Shown piece after piece: positions 48,962-58,369 of a DNA stretch of 64,000 bases (within the stretch, counting starts at the first letter, position 1; each line of letters starts with the position of its first letter). Both the position numbers and the translations under genes were made by a program. Source of the DNA: Oceanobacillus zhaokaii (GTDB lineage: Bacteria; Bacillota; Bacilli; Bacillales; Amphibacillaceae); assembly GCF_003352005.1 (NCBI RefSeq), contig NZ_CP024848.1, positions 877,001 to 941,000 of the forward strand. The letters are read 5' to 3'. Below the pieces are notes generated by a model. It made no database searches. It worked only from the letters and a program-made list of their open reading frames with translations, and was not told the origin of the DNA.

Positions 48962-50236
48962 TTAGTTTTCTATGCCGGAACCACCCTTCTTCATAATTGT
49001 GCTTATCAGTGACAAGGTAATGCCAATCATCAGACCAAGAAAAATATCAATGAATAATGTAGACAGGAAGGTAGTTAGAAACATAAAAGCCTCAGTATGT
49101 TTCCCTTTCAAATAACGAATGAATTGCTTCAAATGAATCAGCTTAGACACAGCAATAATGATGATCGCTGCAAGTGACGCCTTCGGTAAGTAGTAAAATA
49201 TTGGCGTTAAAAATAGGATTGCAAGAAATATAAATAGTGCTGACACGATCAATGAGAGCTTGGTTTTTGCACCGGATTGATAGTTGACAGCTGTTCGGGA
49301 AATAGCTCCGGCAACGGGAATAGAACCTGCAATTGAGCTTGTTACATTAGCCAACCCCAAAGCGTATAATTCTTGGTTCGGGCACAGTTTTTCCCTGTCA
49401 TTATTCGCCAGCTGCCTTGCAATCGAATAGGATTCAACAAAGGATATAAACGCAATCATAAATGCAACAGGAAACAATTGCAAAACAATATCGTAAGAAG
49501 GAATAACCACACCGAATTCAGGGAATCCCCGTGGTATTTTTCCTATGATGTCTACCCCTTTTTTTGTATGTAAAGCGAAATTACTAGTTATCACTACAGA
49601 TGCAATGATAACGATAAATGCTCCTGGGGCTGATGGAAGCACCTTCTTCATAATAAGTAAAAAAACGATACTTCCTGAAGCAAAAGCAAGTATATAAGGG
49701 TTTACTTCTGAGATATGATTTGCAAGTTCTTTGCCGAAGGAGATCATATTATCGTAATTAGGTAAGTCTATCCCAAACAGTGCTTTTCCCTGATTCAGGA
49801 CAATTATAATAGCTGCTGCAGAAATAAAACCATCAATCACAGCAGAAGATACGTAATTAAAAAAGGAACCAACTTTTATAAAGCCAAGTAACGTTTGAAT
49901 TACCCCGACGATTAATGTAAGTGTTATCATAAGCGCAATAAACCGAGTCGAATCCCCTTGTGCGATTGTGGAAACACCGGAAAACGCCAATAGGGATACA
50001 ATCGAAACGGGCCCCACTGATAAGTACCTAGACCTTCCAATGAATGTATATACTAGAACCGGAAAAGAAGCTGCAGACAAGCCGAGCTCTACAGGCACTC
50101 CTGCTATCAAGGCATAGGCCATGCTTTGAGGAATTAATAATACTGCCACAGTCATCCCGGCAGTAATATCTCCCATCAGGTCTGATAGCTGATCATGTAT
50201 AGGCCGTTTTAATCCAAGAAGTAACTTATTCATCAT
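48962..50236 (-). CDS. SulP-family anion permease without STAS domain
   Basis: A 424-residue, multi-helix SLC26/SulP transporter: DITAGMTVAVLLIPQSMAYA in helix 1, GLSAASFPVLVYTFIGRSRY, SVGPVSIVSLL, and QELYALGLANVTSSIAGSIP. Most SulP proteins end in a cytosolic STAS domain of about 100 residues. Here the protein stops right after the last helix (KKGGSGIEN), so only the membrane core remains. Short STAS-less members exist. Substrate may be sulfate, bicarbonate or a carboxylate. AGGGGAG precedes tandem ATGs at 50236 and 50233. It stands alone. Confidence 0.88.
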   Translation of the reverse strand: MMNKLLLGLKRPIHDQLSDLMGDITAGMTVAVLLIPQSMAYALIAGVPVELGLSAASFPVLVYTFIGRSRYLSVGPVSIVSLLAFSGVSTIAQGDSTRFIALMITLTLIVGVIQTLLGFIKVGSFFNYVSSAVIDGFISAAAIIIVLNQGKALFGIDLPNYDNMISFGKELANHISEVNPYILAFASGSIVFLLIMKKVLPSAPGAFIVIIASVVITSNFALHTKKGVDIIGKIPRGFPEFGVVIPSYDIVLQLFPVAFMIAFISFVESYSIARQLANNDREKLCPNQELYALGLANVTSSIAGSIPVAGAISRTAVNYQSGAKTKLSLIVSALFIFLAILFLTPIFYYLPKASLAAIIIIAVSKLIHLKQFIRYLKGKHTEAFMFLTTFLSTLFIDIFLGLMIGITLSLISTIMKKGGSGIEN

Positions 50237-50463
50237 TTCTTAAAACTCCCCTAAAAAGTTCACTCATACTTGTACTATATTTTGCGAGGAGTGGGTTTAT
50301 TCTAAAAAGTTTCATCCTGGAAAAACGACTATGCTTATTGTGGAAGGAGGTTTGGGATATTATCGCTCCTTTTTTAAAATGTATCTAACCGAACGTTATA
50401 TTTTGCAAGATGGTCAACGATTATCCTATGACATCCCTTTTTATTCTGAACAGCAGGGTATTT

Positions 50464-50571
50464 TTAAGGATTTCTCGGAATTGCTTCAGATTGAAACAAT
50501 CTACCTGCAAATGGTCCTGCTACTAGTGTCCCTAAATCTAAAACACGTAAACCTTTAAGTAATTCGATCAA
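50464..50571 (-). pseudogene. CaiB/BaiF CoA-transferase N-terminal remnant
   Basis: The minus strand from TTG 50571 reads LKGLRVLDLGTLVAGPFAGR and then loses similarity and stops. This is the conserved opening of class III CoA-transferases. About 370 residues are missing. A 75-residue frame on the plus strand over the same DNA is a shadow. Confidence 0.65.
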
Positions 50572-50600
50572 TCTTCATTGATCATAACGAATACCATTCC

Positions 50601-51575
50601 TTATTGATTGAATAGCATTTGGATTTCTTCTTTGTTATATTTAGCCGCTAATAAAGTAGCTAATTTAATTCTAGCTTTCTTACTATCATAATCTCTTCCC
50701 AGTAAGACACCTTGCTGCAACAAGTGTTCAACACTACCCTCAAACTCATAAACTACTTTCACTAGTCCTTCATCCGCACGTGTCGTTAAAAGGACTACCA
50801 CCCCTTGATTTATTGCATTTCTAATCTCATCTACTGCTAAAGGCGGGACATGCCCTCTCCCAGCTCCTTCAATCACTATTCCTTTTGCCCCAGAAGTTAC
50901 TGCCGCTCTAATAAACCTTCCATCTCCTCCTAGATATGTTGGGATAATATCTACTGATGGTAATTCCACTACATTTGAATGAAGTTCCCTCTGAACTGGT
51001 CTTTGATATAAATGAACTTCTTCTCTATCTACAGTTCCTAAGTTTCCATAGCCGTTCACTCTAAAGCCATCAAGATTTGATGCATGAACTTTTTTGATAT
51101 ACCGAGCCGATAAAATTTTTTCATTAAATAGAACAGTTGTCCCAATCCCCTTGAGATGATCATTACTTGCGGCGAGAATCGCCTGTCTAATATTCAAAAA
51201 TGCATCAGATCCTATTTCTGTTGGTGCTCGCTGTGAACCAGTTACAACTACAGGTCGTTCATCGGCAATTGTTAAGTCTAGAAAATATGCCGTTTCTTCC
51301 AATGTATCTGTCCCATGCGTTACCACAATTCCATCAACAGCTTTATCTTTAAAAACATCCTCTATTTTCTCTTTCAGTTCGAGCAATAACTGAAAGGTCA
51401 TTTGATTACTGGAAATTTGAAATAAGGATTGAACGTCAACCGTCAAATCATTAGGCAACTCACACATGGACGATAATTCCTTCCCCGTCAGAGCACCTGA
51501 GATTAACAGACCAGTTTTAGGATTTCTTTTACTAGCAATTGTTCCCCCAGTAGTTAGAAGTACAACCGTCTTCAT
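50601..51575 (-). CDS. ansA: L-asparaginase
   Basis: A 324-residue asparaginase. Catalytic Thr is in LLTTGGTIASKRN (T12) and the second motif is VVTHGTDTLEETAYFLDL (T89, D90). It lacks a signal peptide, so it is cytosolic. It makes aspartate and ammonium from asparagine, and aspartate could feed the aspartase encoded at 18.7 kb. It lies downstream of the ChrA-like genes on the same strand but with a 246-base gap that holds a hairpin, so it is probably transcribed separately. Confidence 0.93.
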   Translation of the reverse strand: MKTVVLLTTGGTIASKRNPKTGLLISGALTGKELSSMCELPNDLTVDVQSLFQISSNQMTFQLLLELKEKIEDVFKDKAVDGIVVTHGTDTLEETAYFLDLTIADERPVVVTGSQRAPTEIGSDAFLNIRQAILAASNDHLKGIGTTVLFNEKILSARYIKKVHASNLDGFRVNGYGNLGTVDREEVHLYQRPVQRELHSNVVELPSVDIIPTYLGGDGRFIRAAVTSGAKGIVIEGAGRGHVPPLAVDEIRNAINQGVVVLLTTRADEGLVKVVYEFEGSVEHLLQQGVLLGRDYDSKKARIKLATLLAAKYNKEEIQMLFNQ

Positions 51576-51670
51576 TTAATCACCTCTTATATACATTTCT
51601 TTACCAAAGTACCATTAGAAGTTAACTATTAAATTTTCTATAATGCCAACTGTTAACATTTGGATAAATG

Positions 51671-51702
51671 AAATGACATAACGTTGTTTTCTATGTCATT
51701 TT
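51671..51702. terminator. Hairpin between chrA-like genes and ansA
   Basis: AAATGACATA and TATGTCATTT form a perfect 10-bp stem with a T-rich 3' side on the plus strand. It may separate the two transcripts. Confidence 0.5.
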
Positions 51703-51821
51703 AACAATATCACCTTATTAAGATGACGATTATTCTGTTTAGCAATATAAACACTAATGACTATCGCATTTACAAATATTCGCTAACTTTCTATCGCGCC
51801 ATATAACAACTTTTTATTAAA

Positions 51822-52358
51822 TCAAAGGAAAAATCCACCATAAACCAATGCACCTACAATAACAAAAGCAGGGTGTATCTTTATCTTTTCATGTTCCATC
51901 AATAAATAACTTACAACAATCAGAAATGCTGTTTGCCAGATACCCGCCTCCTCGTATGATTCAACAAAAAAGTTCCAAGCCATTAACCCCAACAACAGGG
52001 CAATAACGGGGCGAACATAAAGGGTAAGTCGTTTAACCTTAGCCGATTCTTTATACTTATATAAAACACCCAGCAAAGCAATCATCAGTATGAGTGAAGG
52101 GGCAACCGTTGCAAACACAGCAACCAATGCACCCGGTATTCCCCCTACCTCATAGCCTATATATCCTGCCATTTTGGTAGCAATTGGTCCTGGCAACGCA
52201 TTGCCGAGGGCAAGTACTTCACTGAATTTCTCAATGGTCATCCATCCATAACGTTGTACTACTTCATTCTCAATCAATGGAATGGAAGCAGGCCCACCTC
52301 CGTATCCCAAGATACCGGGTATGAAAAAGGCCAAAAAGATATTCCAATAAAGAATCAT
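51822..52358 (-). CDS. Chromate transporter family protein, second half
   Basis: A 178-residue CHR-family membrane protein. The family motif is visible at the start: FIPGILGYGGGPASIPLIEN, then ALGNALPGPIATKMAGYIGY. It is a short-chain CHR protein that pairs with the homologue encoded just upstream; two halves with opposite topology make one transporter. The genes overlap by 4 bases (ATGA), so they are translationally coupled. Chromate export is the named role, but many CHR proteins have no proven substrate, and linkage to a glutamyltransferase gives no clear hint. Confidence 0.85.
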   Translation of the reverse strand: MILYWNIFLAFFIPGILGYGGGPASIPLIENEVVQRYGWMTIEKFSEVLALGNALPGPIATKMAGYIGYEVGGIPGALVAVFATVAPSLILMIALLGVLYKYKESAKVKRLTLYVRPVIALLLGLMAWNFFVESYEEAGIWQTAFLIVVSYLLMEHEKIKIHPAFVIVGALVYGGFFL

Positions 52359-52936
52359 TGTTCATCACCTGCCCTTGCCTTTTGTTTTTTTTCTGATGAA
52401 CTTCTTTTATCTTTTTGAATAAGGGCAAGTATCAATAGGACCCCAATAATAATACCCGGATGTATGCCGAGTTCTAAAATTACTAAAATAATTGCAGACA
52501 TGATAATTGTCTTTTTCCAGCCTAGGTCTTTTCCCGATTTTTCTAAAAATTGCCATGTGAGTACCGCCAGCATAACTCCGACAACTGGTATCACAGCGGC
52601 TGTCATTCCACTCACCCATTCAAAGCTTTTTACGGACGATAAGGAGGATAATAGGATAATCATTAAAAATATTGTTGGCAGGATGGAGGAGATTACCGCA
52701 TTAATCATCCCAAGGAAACCTGATTCACGGTAACCGATATATCCTGCCATTTTAGTAATAATTGGCCCGGGGAGTGTATTGCATAAGGCAAGGATATCCC
52801 CGAATTCCTCATCAGATACCCACTTGTATTTTTCAACTGTTTCTATGTGAATTAATGGTATGGAGCTGGGACCACCCCCATAGCCAAGCATTCCAACTCT
52901 AAAAAATGCAAGGAATAAATTCCATTGAAGTCTCAT
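52355..52936 (-). CDS. Chromate transporter family protein, first half
   Basis: A 193-residue CHR-family protein with FRVGMLGYGGGPSSIPLIHI and ALCNTLPGPIITKMAGYIGY near the N-terminus, followed by about five membrane helices and a basic tail. It is the partner of the gene at 51822, with which it overlaps by 4 bases. It begins 20 bases after the gamma-glutamyltransferase-like gene, so all three form one leftward operon. Confidence 0.85.
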   Translation of the reverse strand: MRLQWNLFLAFFRVGMLGYGGGPSSIPLIHIETVEKYKWVSDEEFGDILALCNTLPGPIITKMAGYIGYRESGFLGMINAVISSILPTIFLMIILLSSLSSVKSFEWVSGMTAAVIPVVGVMLAVLTWQFLEKSGKDLGWKKTIIMSAIILVILELGIHPGIIIGVLLILALIQKDKRSSSEKKQKARAGDEQ

Positions 52937-52956
52937 TCAAGGTCCCCCTTATTTTA

Positions 52957-54570
52957 TTACCAGCAAGCAACCGATCCATCCGTTCTGGATTCAGTACCAC
53001 CTATAAGAACACCAGAGGTTGGTTCTCTCAATATTATCTGCCCGCGACCAAATTGATTGGGTTCCAACTGAATTTGAACTTCGTGCCCTTTTTCAGCAAG
53101 CTGTTGTGCAAGGTGATGTGGGAAACGGTTTTCTACATCGATAACCTTATCTTTTAACCATTGCCATCTTGGAGCATCAAGCGCTGCCTGCGGATTTAAA
53201 TCAAAATCAATCATATTCATGACGATCTGCACATGTCCCTGGGGCTGCATAAAACCACCCATAACTCCGAATGGCCCAACCGGATTGTCTCCTTTTGTTA
53301 AGAATCCTGGAATGATCGTATGATACGACTTTTTTCCACCTTTTAAAGCATTCACATGATCGGGATCCAACGAGAAACTGTGTCCTCGATTTTGTAATGC
53401 AATGCCTGTTCTCGGAACAACCAGGCCGGATCCAAATCCCATATAATTACTTTGGATAAAAGAAACCATATTTCCTTCATTGTCGGCTGCAGCCAAGTAA
53501 ACAGTCCCACTTAAGGAAGGTTCACCTGCTTCCGGCTGTAGGGCCGTTTCTCCAATCTGTTCCCTTCGTAAGTTCCCGTATTCATCCGACAAGATATCAT
53601 TCGTTGAATATTTCATATGGGATTCATCTGTTATGTGTTTGCGACCATCAGCAAATGCCAGTTTTATAGCTTCAATTTGTTTGTGGTATGTATCCACTGA
53701 TTCTTTTTCGTTAAATGCAAAGCCTTTTAGTATATTCAGTGCCTGCAAAGCAATTAGTCCCTGCCCGTTTGGTGGTATTTCCCATACTTCATATCCACGG
53801 TAATTGACCTTAATAGGATCAACCCATTCCGGCTTATATTCAGACAGGTCCTTTGAAGTTAAATACCCGCCCGTTTCCTTTGAAAAATTTACAATCCTGT
53901 CAGCTAGTTCGCCACGATAAAAAGACTCAGCGTTCGTTTTTGCAATTGATCGCAATGTTTCTGCATGATCCAGCGATGACCAGGTTTCTCCTATTTTTGG
54001 AGCTCTGCCTTTGGGTGCAAATGTTTCGAACCAATAATTAAAAGACGGATCAGTTAAGCAGTTACTGAAGGTCTGATAAGCTTTCTTCCAAAACTTACCC
54101 AACGTTGGTGAGATCGGAAATCCTTCTTCTGCATAACTAATAGCAGGTTGTAACACTTCAGATAATGGAAGTTTACCAAACCGCTCAGACAGTTCTGCCC
54201 ATGCCCCCGGTGCACCAGGTACGGTTACGGGCATCCAGCCATATTTCGGCATCTCATCATATCCTGACTTTTTAACATCGTAAATAGAAATGTTTGCAGG
54301 CGAGCGTCCGCTTCCATTAAGACCATGCAGTTTCCCTTTGGTCCAGACAAGCGCAAATGCATCACCACCTATTCCATTAGAAGTTGGTTCAACGACCGTA
54401 AGGCATGCAGCGGTGGCAATTGCCGCATCAATCGCATTACCACCCTTTTTCAAAATATCTAAGCCAGCTTGGGCAGCTAACGGCTGGGATGTTGCAACCA
54501 TGCCATTCTTAGCATACGACGCATTCCGGTTGATGGGGTACGGGTGGGCCTGATTAGTGAATGAATTCAT
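52957..54570 (-). CDS. Gamma-glutamyltransferase family protein
   Basis: A 537-residue Ntn-hydrolase of the GGT family. The large-subunit part includes GGNAIDAAIATAACLTVVEP and SNGIGGDAFALVW. Self-cleavage would occur before the Thr in PSLSGTVYLAAADNEGN (about residue 356), which becomes the nucleophile. There is no signal peptide, so it resembles the cytosolic YwrD-type proteins rather than secreted GGT. It may act on glutathione-like or glutamyl amides, or be an acylase. AAGGAGATG precedes ATG 54570; an upstream in-frame start lacks support. It heads the operon with the two CHR genes. Confidence 0.88.
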   Translation of the reverse strand: MNSFTNQAHPYPINRNASYAKNGMVATSQPLAAQAGLDILKKGGNAIDAAIATAACLTVVEPTSNGIGGDAFALVWTKGKLHGLNGSGRSPANISIYDVKKSGYDEMPKYGWMPVTVPGAPGAWAELSERFGKLPLSEVLQPAISYAEEGFPISPTLGKFWKKAYQTFSNCLTDPSFNYWFETFAPKGRAPKIGETWSSLDHAETLRSIAKTNAESFYRGELADRIVNFSKETGGYLTSKDLSEYKPEWVDPIKVNYRGYEVWEIPPNGQGLIALQALNILKGFAFNEKESVDTYHKQIEAIKLAFADGRKHITDESHMKYSTNDILSDEYGNLRREQIGETALQPEAGEPSLSGTVYLAAADNEGNMVSFIQSNYMGFGSGLVVPRTGIALQNRGHSFSLDPDHVNALKGGKKSYHTIIPGFLTKGDNPVGPFGVMGGFMQPQGHVQIVMNMIDFDLNPQAALDAPRWQWLKDKVIDVENRFPHHLAQQLAEKGHEVQIQLEPNQFGRGQIILREPTSGVLIGGTESRTDGSVACW

Positions 54571-55160
54571 AAAAGCATCTCCTTGGATAATAAGTTTTAA
54601 CTTCACAGTTGATGTCAATTTCCGGTTTGTTTTGTTCCTCGACAAATGAATCTATGGTTTTGTATTCTGGGCTAGCCTGGAATACAAATTTCGGACTTAG
54701 ATGCTTCGGGATATTTCTAGATAATGATCTTAGGTGCGCCTGATCGATGCGCTGCTCCGCAACAAACAAATCTATACGCCGAAGGTGACGCGATAAGGCA
54801 ATTCTTCATCAATTACCTTGTTGGAACTTCCAGTATTTTACAAGTGACTGGAGGTCTACTTCCCTATGGCCATTTTTTGCGAGATCCCCAAAGATATTTC
54901 CAATTCATTTGTTTTTACCTATTCAACAAAGAACTTATTATTTAAATTTTCCGATTTTAAACTCAATTCCAAATTATACTATTTAACAACTACTGTCAAC
55001 CGCTTATTATCAAAAAGTACAAAATTAATTCATAAAACTTTATTTCTTATGATATTTTAGTAAATAACTTTCATTATGAGAACTTCTTTACTTTTAAACA
55101 ATCTTTATATAATATTGAGTTAATTCAAAAATCAGGGATTTGGGAAAAGGAGCTCTAATA
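54571..55160. other. Intergenic region with an unidentified remnant
   Basis: On the minus strand, 54800-54571 stays open and reads HLRRIDLFVAEQRIDQAHLR and LSPKFVFQASPEYKTIDSF. This looks like protein sequence leading into the glutamyltransferase start, perhaps the end of a deleted upstream gene. I cannot name it. The rest, to the Lrp gene, is A+T-rich and empty. Confidence 0.3.
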
Positions 55161-55610
55161 TTGAACTATGATAATATAGACAAACAAATTATAGAAGAAT
55201 TAGTTGAGGACGGTAGAGTTTCATATGTGGAACTGGCTGAAAAAGTGGGACTATCCCGAGTAGCCGTCAAGGCCAGAGTTAAAAACCTCGTTGATAAGGG
55301 GATAATTGAAAAATTTACTGTATCCATTAATTCGGAAAAAATCGGTAAGAAGGTATCTGCGTTTTTTGAAGTGGACGTGGAACCAAAACAATTACAGGAC
55401 GTTGCACAAAACCTAGCTGACAATCCACATGTGGCAAGCATTTATCAAATGACTGGCCCTAGCACCCTCCATATGCATGTTTTAGTAGAGGATTTTAAAA
55501 AACTGGAAACCTTTATAAATAATGAGCTTTATTCTGTGCAGGGGATCATAAGAGTAGAAAGTTCTGTTCTATTAAAAAGATTCAAAAGCAGAACCGGCTA
55601 TAAGCTGTAG
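55161..55610 (+). CDS. Lrp/AsnC-family transcriptional regulator
   Basis: A 149-residue regulator. The N-terminal winged helix-turn-helix covers about 1-60 (DKQIIEELVEDGRVSYVELA, EKVGLSRVAVKARVKNLVDK). The C-terminal ligand-binding RAM domain covers about 65-140 (FFEVDVEPKQLQDVAQNLAD, PSTLHMHVLVED). Such proteins sense amino acids and control nearby transport or catabolic genes. I chose TTG 55161 because AAAAGGAG lies 8 bases before it; an earlier TTG at 55140 overlaps this site. It is divergent from the glutamyltransferase operon, a plausible target. Confidence 0.9.
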   Translation: MNYDNIDKQIIEELVEDGRVSYVELAEKVGLSRVAVKARVKNLVDKGIIEKFTVSINSEKIGKKVSAFFEVDVEPKQLQDVAQNLADNPHVASIYQMTGPSTLHMHVLVEDFKKLETFINNELYSVQGIIRVESSVLLKRFKSRTGYKL

Positions 55611-55782
55611 CAGGAACTAAAAAGTGAGCAAGTCCTGCATAAGAAGATTAACCTCCTTAATTTTAAGTGTTATGGTTATCAAATAATCTGTTCACACGAC
55701 TCAATTATCGACAGTATGGAGTATTGTATCCAGCATTGCATGTTAATCAAGTTCTAAATTTATTCAATATGCCCTTTAACCT

Positions 55783-55813
55783 CGCCAGGGATTAAATTCT
55801 GGCGTATTTTTTT
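55783..55813 (+). terminator. Terminator after the Lrp gene
   Basis: CGCCAG and CTGGCG pair across a 10-base loop, followed by eight T after one A. The region 55814-56099 has no gene. Confidence 0.7.
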
Positions 55814-56099
55814 TGAAAAGAAGATTTGTTACAAATTTAATCAAAATTTTTTAAATATTTAATATATACTATTGAATTTTGATTATGGTTCATTTATAAT
55901 AGGCTACAAATGTTAGGTCATTTTAATATTTTGGTTAACAAATGTTTGAAACAACTTGGTCAATAAGAACATAACGTGACTATTCTGAGAATATCATTCC
56001 GGTTTTGCTAAAATCCCGGAGTGCGGTTGAGAGGTCGAAATTGATTGAGTGAGATAGGGATTAAGAACGTAACGATTTAGGAAGGATGGGGATGAAACA

Positions 56100-57551
56100 A
56101 TGGAGAGCTATCCGAAGATGATTATCGGAGGAGAACAGTGTAACGCTGTTTCAGGGGCAGTCATAGACGTTTGCAATCCAGCGACAGGGGAGTGGATCGC
56201 CACTGTTCCTGCGGGCAGTAGTCGTGATATTGACAAGGCGGTCAAAGCCGCAGAACAAGCGGGACATAATTGGCGTTATCTAGGGTTTGGGGAAAGGGCC
56301 ACCTTACTGAGACGTTTGGGCAACGTGATTTTGGATCATGCGGAAGAGATAGCCCTGATAGATGCGAAGGATTCTGGAAATCCGCTCGTCGAAATGCGAA
56401 AAGATGTGCTCAAAGCCATCAAGCACCTTGAATACATGACAGGGTTGGCGTTGGAGGTCAAGGGTGAAACGATTCCGGCCACAACTCCAAACAACATACA
56501 TATGACGTTGCGCGAACCTTTCGGCGTTGTTGGACGTATCATGCCATTTAATCACCCCGCGATGTTTACGATTCAGCATCTCGTTAGTCCGCTCGTCACT
56601 GGTAACACCGTCATTCTGAAACCATCCGAGGAAACGCCGTTATCCGCTTTGTACATTGTAAAGCTGGCACAGGATATTTTGCCTGCGGGCGTGCTGAACA
56701 TCGTCACCGGGGCAGAGGAGCCAGGTTCGGCTTTGGTCCAGCATCCTCGAGTTCGGCGTCTTGCGTTCACCGGGGGTCCGGAGACTGGGAAGAAGATTAT
56801 GCAGGGTGCCGCTGGTAGTGGAGTTTTGAAGCAAACGACGCTTGAGCTGGGTGGCAAGAATCCGATGATCATTTTTCCGGATGTGGATGCGGGGACAGCT
56901 GCCAATGCTGTTCTTGCCGGTATGAACTTTAAGCGTTGCCTTGGTCAGTCGTGCGGATCCACGTCCCGGGTATTCGTTCACAAGTCGCAGCGCGACGCAA
57001 TTATTGACAAAGTAATCGCTGGCGTTCAGGCGATAAAACCCGGTGATCCAAGTCACGAGGATACTGAGATGGGTTGCCTCACCTCCAAGCGGCAATTTGA
57101 CAAGACTAGTCACTATGTTGATGTGGCCAAGCAAGAAGGGGCTAGATTGTTGTACGGAGGTGAACCTTATGCTGACGAGCCATTTAATAAGGGATACTTC
57201 TTCAAGCCTACCGTATTCGATCAAGTAACTACTGAAATGACCATCGCACAGGAAGAGGTTTTTGGCCCCGTTCTTTCTCTCATTGAATGGGATGATTACG
57301 ATGAGATGATTCAATCAGTCAACTCCGTGGCGTACGGGCTGACGGCCAGCATTTGGACGAATGATGTCAACACTGTGCTCAAGACTGTTCCACTTGTAGA
57401 AGCCGGATTCGTGTGGGTTAATGGTGTCGAACGTCGTTACCACGGGGTGCCATTTGGGGGTACTAAGGATAGCGGTATCGGTCGGGAGCATTGTTTGGAT
57501 GAACTTCTAAGTTACACGCAACTTAAGAGCGTAAATATTTTAACTAGTTGA
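56100..57551 (+). CDS. Aldehyde dehydrogenase of the aromatic cluster
   Basis: A 483-residue NAD(P)-dependent aldehyde dehydrogenase. Catalytic Glu is in TLELGGKNPMII (E249) and nucleophile Cys in RCLGQSCGSTSR (C285). Near the end it has PFGGTKDSGIGRE. It begins the higher-G+C block and is co-directional with the ring-cleavage genes. In naphthalene-type pathways an aldehyde dehydrogenase oxidises the aromatic aldehyde released by the hydratase-aldolase, such as salicylaldehyde. That role fits here but is inferred. An 800-base decayed stretch separates it from the other genes. The ATG follows GGAAGGATGGGG. Confidence 0.85.
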   Translation: MESYPKMIIGGEQCNAVSGAVIDVCNPATGEWIATVPAGSSRDIDKAVKAAEQAGHNWRYLGFGERATLLRRLGNVILDHAEEIALIDAKDSGNPLVEMRKDVLKAIKHLEYMTGLALEVKGETIPATTPNNIHMTLREPFGVVGRIMPFNHPAMFTIQHLVSPLVTGNTVILKPSEETPLSALYIVKLAQDILPAGVLNIVTGAEEPGSALVQHPRVRRLAFTGGPETGKKIMQGAAGSGVLKQTTLELGGKNPMIIFPDVDAGTAANAVLAGMNFKRCLGQSCGSTSRVFVHKSQRDAIIDKVIAGVQAIKPGDPSHEDTEMGCLTSKRQFDKTSHYVDVAKQEGARLLYGGEPYADEPFNKGYFFKPTVFDQVTTEMTIAQEEVFGPVLSLIEWDDYDEMIQSVNSVAYGLTASIWTNDVNTVLKTVPLVEAGFVWVNGVERRYHGVPFGGTKDSGIGREHCLDELLSYTQLKSVNILTS

Positions 57552-57572
57552 TTTTGGGTTCACACACCGCCT

Positions 57573-57971
57573 ACTACGTTACTCGTCGTCGACGTTCAAA
57601 ATCGCAGACGAGCACATTGGAAAGCCGGTATCGAATCTCGATGCTATTCATGAGATTTGAAGCGCGCTTGGTCGACAAAGCGAAAAGTGAACTGTGAGGG
57701 ATACATTCGGTCCAGCCCTCCAGATGCGATAATTTATCCCTCTAGGTTGGACTGGAATGATGCAAGTGGTATTTGTGAACCCGGAAGCTGAGGGAGGAAG
57801 GCTATCGTTTGTACCAGCAGGGGGAGGTGATGACGAGATTAAAAATCGTTTCGATACGTTCATTGGTATAAAATTTAGTATGAAACTGTGTAGCAAGGGA
57901 TCACGAATGTGATTGTTACGGGAGTCAACAAGTATATTTGCGTCGATTCTACCGTGTGGGCTAGCTTATGA
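57573..57971 (+). pseudogene. Isochorismatase-family hydrolase remnant
   Basis: The frames, read with shifts, give TTLLVVDVQNRRR at the start, KNRFDTFIGIKFSMKLCSKG in the middle, and TNVIVTGVNKYICVDSTVWA at the end. These are the opening beta strand with its catalytic Asp, the KxRxxAFxGT block and the catalytic-Cys block of cysteine hydrolases such as isochorismatase or amidases. Several frameshifts and stops break the gene. Past 58000 further scraps occur, one (FGHSWGAFPVQRY near 58175) recalling an alpha/beta-hydrolase nucleophile elbow. The whole 57.55-58.36 kb stretch is decayed. Confidence 0.65.
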
Positions 57972-57979
57972 TTGTTCCT

Positions 57980-57994
57980 TTGTAAGCGCTTCCT
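57980..57994. promoter_or_regulatory. Sequence matching the cre consensus
   Basis: TTGTAAGCGCTTCCT fits WTGNAANCGNWNNCW at every defined position. It lies in decayed DNA about 375 bases before the extradiol dioxygenase gene. It could place the ring-cleavage operon under CcpA, or be chance. Confidence 0.35.
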
Positions 57995-58369
57995 GTAATT
58001 TGCGCAACGAGTACGGGATTGGAAAATCTCAATGATGAGAACGGTCGTTTTGCGTCGGTCATGACGAGGGATGCTATTATTACCGCGTGAGCGAATTAGA
58101 ATCCACTCGCCTGCCGTCCGAGGACATCGTGGGATTTGATGCTTGCAAATGTGAGATTTTACTTTTAGGAAGTGGCTAGATTTTTGGTCATTCTTGGGCG
58201 CATTTCCGGTGCAACGCTATTGTCGGCTTATGGAGAATCGGTTTGATGTCGGTAGTCGATCCGATTTAAAGGAAGCGTGCCCGACCAATTTGATGACCTA
58301 AGATCCACACCAAGTTATTCCAGCCAGTGTTTGATTTGCTAAACTTACAAATAAGAAGGGGAGAGTTAT

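Noticed and set aside
50331..50558. 75-codon plus-strand frame
   Set aside because: The minus strand of the same DNA encodes a recognisable CoA-transferase start, so the plus frame is a shadow.
56640..57314. 224-codon minus-strand frame
   Set aside because: It is antisense to the aldehyde dehydrogenase gene, which has all catalytic motifs.
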